Shown here in pieces: positions 63,001 to 64,000 of a DNA stretch of 64,000 nt; positions within the stretch are counted from its first letter, which is position 1, and each line of letters begins with the position of its first letter. The notes under the pieces were generated by a model that worked only from the letters and a program-made list of their open reading frames with translations, did no database searches and was not told the origin of the DNA. The position numbers and the translations under genes are program-made. Source of the stretch: Aliivibrio fischeri ATCC 7744 = JCM 18803 = DSM 507 (GTDB lineage: Bacteria; Pseudomonadota; Gammaproteobacteria; Enterobacterales; Vibrionaceae). Location: positions 1,116,001 through 1,180,000 of the forward strand of contig NZ_CP092713.1 in NCBI RefSeq assembly GCF_023983475.1, read 5' to 3'.

Positions 63001-64000
63001 TACCATCATTAGTAATAATCAGGTGATAAGTTAATGCCTCGCCAGGTTTATAGTTTAATTCATCCACTTCTTTAGAGAAGGTTAAGTGGAACTCATTTGG
63101 ACGTACCGTTATTCCACCGATCGTAATATCACCAACGGCATCATTACGAACAATTCCTTTCACTGTATAAAGAACATAGTCTCCACCAGCAACATCAATG
63201 GTAGTATCAATGTTCTTATTATCTTCCACCACACCATCTAGAGTGCCATTGGTTGTGCCTTTTCCACCATTCGTATCATCTTTGTCTACGGTAACGCTAA
63301 ACGTATCTAAAAATGGGTTAGCTGACGACCCATCCATCAATAAAACATTTAAACCAAGAATATCTTCCAATACCTTATGGTTATTTAAATACCCAGTTTT
63401 AGATAGTACTTTAACGGTATAAGTCAGTTCATCACTAGGACTGTAGTATTGGTTAGGACTACCATTAACGAGCAAATTTCGAATCGTATCTGCACCGTTC
63501 CAAGCGATTTCATTTTCGTGATGAGATACGTGTGATGCTTCATCCACTTCACCAAAATCACGATATACATACGCATCATTTGGCAATAAATTCGTTTGAG
63601 AGCCAGATATAACGGTACCGACATAGTTATCTTTTACTTTGGCTTTAATCTGAAAGATTTTAGCTTCTTGTGGTGCAAGTTCTAACGTGTTACCAGAGCC
63701 TTTAACAGGGTAAATAAAATCTTCATTAGTGCTAGGGCCAAACGCACTTTCACCATCTAATTTTATCTGCCAATATTCAAAAGGAGACTTATCTAAATCA
63801 TCTTGGAAATGATCGTCTTTATCATTCGCTAGCACAGATTTAATTTCTGACATCAGGTCAGCAACGGTTAATCGATCAGCGGTGACCGTTGAGCTATTAT
63901 TAAATAGTGTGATGGTGTAAGTGATGTCCTCACCGGGTACCACTTTTACCTTATCTGATGTTTTTAAAATTGAAACATTAAATTTTTCGGTAACGACATC
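57086..64000 (-). CDS. Giant DUF11-repeat surface protein (5' end outside the window)
   Basis: The open frame runs to the window edge, giving at least 2,304 residues without a start. I count about 14 repeats of roughly 150 residues with the DUF11 pattern (YxPGxxxxYxIxVxN near each start and a GxIxNT-like end), such as YKPGDTVEYQFIVKN and YVPGEVIGFDVEVEN. The C-terminus has an SdrD-B-like part (IIGKVFEDHNGDGYQ) and a carboxypeptidase-regulatory-like end (GIIIETDQYGRYHVPD). This is an extracellular stalk or adhesin. It is 20 bp upstream of the barrel gene. Confidence 0.88.
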   Translation of the reverse strand, partial: DVVTEKFNVSILKTSDKVKVVPGEDITYTITLFNNSSTVTADRLTVADLMSEIKSVLANDKDDHFQDDLDKSPFEYWQIKLDGESAFGPSTNEDFIYPVKGSGNTLELAPQEAKIFQIKAKVKDNYVGTVISGSQTNLLPNDAYVYRDFGEVDEASHVSHHENEIAWNGADTIRNLLVNGSPNQYYSPSDELTYTVKVLSKTGYLNNHKVLEDILGLNVLLMDGSSANPFLDTFSVTVDKDDTNGGKGTTNGTLDGVVEDNKNIDTTIDVAGGDYVLYTVKGIVRNDAVGDITIGGITVRPNEFHLTFSKEVDELNYKPGEALTYHLIITNDGKGNAYDIPVLDEISKVQVELVDGTMGSAFLPGWTIDPQVSGDAPGSNVQVGTTTDGRDLNTRASIPAGATIDYVVTTTVNPTAIGDIINILSVNGDRVSALSKPDAQKFEYSKSILAYYDTDGVTKLSSGLAGYKPDGFIEYQIEITNDNEVHLNDITITDRIRSIKTDCYNVTTGSIEQCPAFDSWQIVTETDRSPISNPGHVQDNRDIDTEFDLAAKSSDPLGSYVRYKIKAHIVENAVGEFKNSALIDGRHTVTSDRSVMLPVALNKLHKAYSDNALTSVKKTYNHQTDQQKVFYHLRIENTGDGLEYGKALIEKFSELKVRLAQTAVGQGNNDKASVYQPNGWTVTATTSGEPTTSIGGFVGGNNADIDIPSVSIAPNGWIDFVMESQIRDDSLDAIKITPTYGGSNLPKSNITSDPSGLEVTKTIISVGGKPYSRGDTYKPGDTVEYQFIVKNIQPVWRDNTIIQDLLSEIKVEVIGGGIESALINTNITDVVTTGLNGSVDTKPLDYDPKGDVDIKEADGLDIAPMEEITFTITGQIRTDAVGIVDANTAIGGNNTVNTDPIPPVAPKLVFEKLVTNTTADSSTCSFPSSTGSGCQYNPSGQVTYEVIVRNDGEGTANDVVIKDIVSSIKTSDGGSAFSLTNVHLLEQPDPSRFSITGQYEGTSDLNATFDLMSGDTVKFEISGTVSNDATGSITNIAQVDGTNTNDVTLDAGTAKIIAIKQSDIDSYTPGQSINYTIRILNKSDTNTEVTIVDLISSFMVETADGTMKSALESWTIVSKVISDGDHDSTPSYTDISSLPTSGDINSVIKMAARHLDSTLTEVEIKISGVIRKDAIGQFTNTVTINGADYRVDVGYIVPEKGELTVSKSATKTPATYVPGEVIGFDVEVENIGGGYLTNVNISDLSKSIKTDFAGQARDGQVFAQWDITNITVVGAEPSLSQPISGSEIIGSSGYEVNYNIAPSHKIQLHLEGQVNDKAMGDITNIVNVTDAENKLKRAEATYTPELAALTVSKTIDKPVYEAGDTLTYTIKVTNTTGAWAKDVQISDFLSKIESTTIDGTTITAFDPNSITISGSSLTGETTIPTIHSGDMNGTIEIAPNDELTITLSAVLLPTIHGEVKNTVTVELDGVSQTAEAISVPIIPTVTLTKEAPVEFYVPGESSDFIITVKNETNGFADDIKVDDIISALTVETIDGTTEQAFSHWVLDVEANDPNTVITRTSATINEDIEVNIDLAPLDTVTFTVSGDVNQKAVGIIKNTAVMDFNVVTITKEAELKPELQSVSFEKTLKDGTQEGNYVAGEEAEFHITLVNNAASFAQNIKVTDLISDLKVTTILGGTEDAFSSWRIDYEIQNDKYDTTTIDPLPIGSDLDVTINLAPNATVDFIVSGVVNPDALGEISNTASMDDGTTSIDSTAILKPEEVVLMVKKVADKSEYTNDDDEITFTLGVTNRGSSDVTGVRLVDEISKLQGANGNPLFTEWTAKIIEFPSGAVVDTQSSVDLDSTQTLKAYEGNAFEIIIVGQIGKGLDDDITNTFTATTPGGITAEDSVTIHVKKFADNEGELQVTKQALKDSAQVGDVIEYEVIIENHNEAEFKGVKLEDRYPSGFQYVEGSTEITNSGPDGQFDTFDDVFNTQEPSITNVLTFNIGDMLAYGSSGSTIQEKVRVRYLLRVTVGATFGSYVNTAYAMTPAEGMTSGPLQIKSNMSSATVEITPDKLFDTASIIGKVFEDHNGDGYQAEATAYEIKITADIPRSAYISNSTTLEILGQEENVSESDIAPINKSIVIDHLFGLSRNRTLPEGNKAVLQFATITKDKFDFTVETEDGTHILFKKDDSVITNHTGDRQEGLTGENLNVTRNLYKDGDHYLWEIIIENIGLYEDGIPGVRLLTVEGIIIETDQYGRYHVPDQWVLDKKGKQFLVKVDSDSLPTGMTVISENPKVLRITPHALTKFNFSVQSEEKNNSK

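Overview
The window looks like a chromosomal segment of a low-GC Vibrionaceae member, most likely Aliivibrio. Supporting genes are pntAB, a vxrABC-type two-component operon, a DUF3404 sensor, DUF2861, a DUF3319-like protein, a PhnA-domain protein and SgrR/AraC regulators. From memory, pntAB, vxrAB and ddl cluster on chromosome II of V. cholerae. Together with the dif site found here, this suggests the replication terminus of a secondary chromosome. That assignment is inference.

Layout. 1-7190: housekeeping genes (yceH, a GIY-YIG protein, nadE and an NMN/NaMN adenylyltransferase, a PlsC-like acyltransferase, a LysR regulator, a cold shock gene). 7193-8502: IS3-family copy 1. 8515-20901: a TetR-controlled TolC/HlyD/ABC-2 export operon, an OmpA lipoprotein, pntAB, a PhnA-domain protein and two small secreted peptides. 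21099-28963: an accessory region built on the dif site. 29128-30893: yciH, a DUF3319-like protein and a tyrosine recombinase whose last codons come from IS3 copy 2 (30871-32180). 32234-52558: ddl, a SPOR lipoprotein, patZ, a diguanylate cyclase, mog, the vxr operon, hemF, sgrR-like, AraC/PstS-like, ppnP, a DEAD-box helicase. 52599-64000: an outer-membrane cluster (OmpA lipoprotein, large beta-barrel, giant DUF11-repeat protein that runs off the window).

The outstanding region is 21099-28963. A 28-bp site at 28936-28963 has XerC arm AGTGCGCATTA, spacer TATACC and XerD arm TTATGTTAAAT, so it reads as dif. To its left are three head-to-tail elements, 1,493, 1,493 and 1,528 bp, each starting with the same XerC arm. 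The first two look identical and the third is diverged. About 150 bp inside each element is a second dif-like site in the opposite orientation. Folded as a single strand, the two sites form the hairpin attachment site known from CTX-type filamentous phages. The elements encode only a ribbon-helix-helix protein, preceded by 11-bp iterons, and one small unknown protein. They carry no replication or coat gene. They look like minimal satellites that integrate as single-stranded DNA through XerC and depend on a helper. Iterons and regulator have diverged together between element types, as immunity modules do.

A second mobile element, an IS1202-type (ISNCY) transposon of 3,318 bp, sits at 25613-28930. 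It has a 5-bp duplication (tagct) and ends exactly where the XerC arm of dif begins. Besides its transposase it carries a two-gene cargo: a 395-residue protein with a C-terminal membrane-inserting region, and an overlapping small membrane protein. I read these as a probable type VI secretion effector and its immunity protein.

No tRNA, rRNA, CRISPR array or integron attC series was seen.
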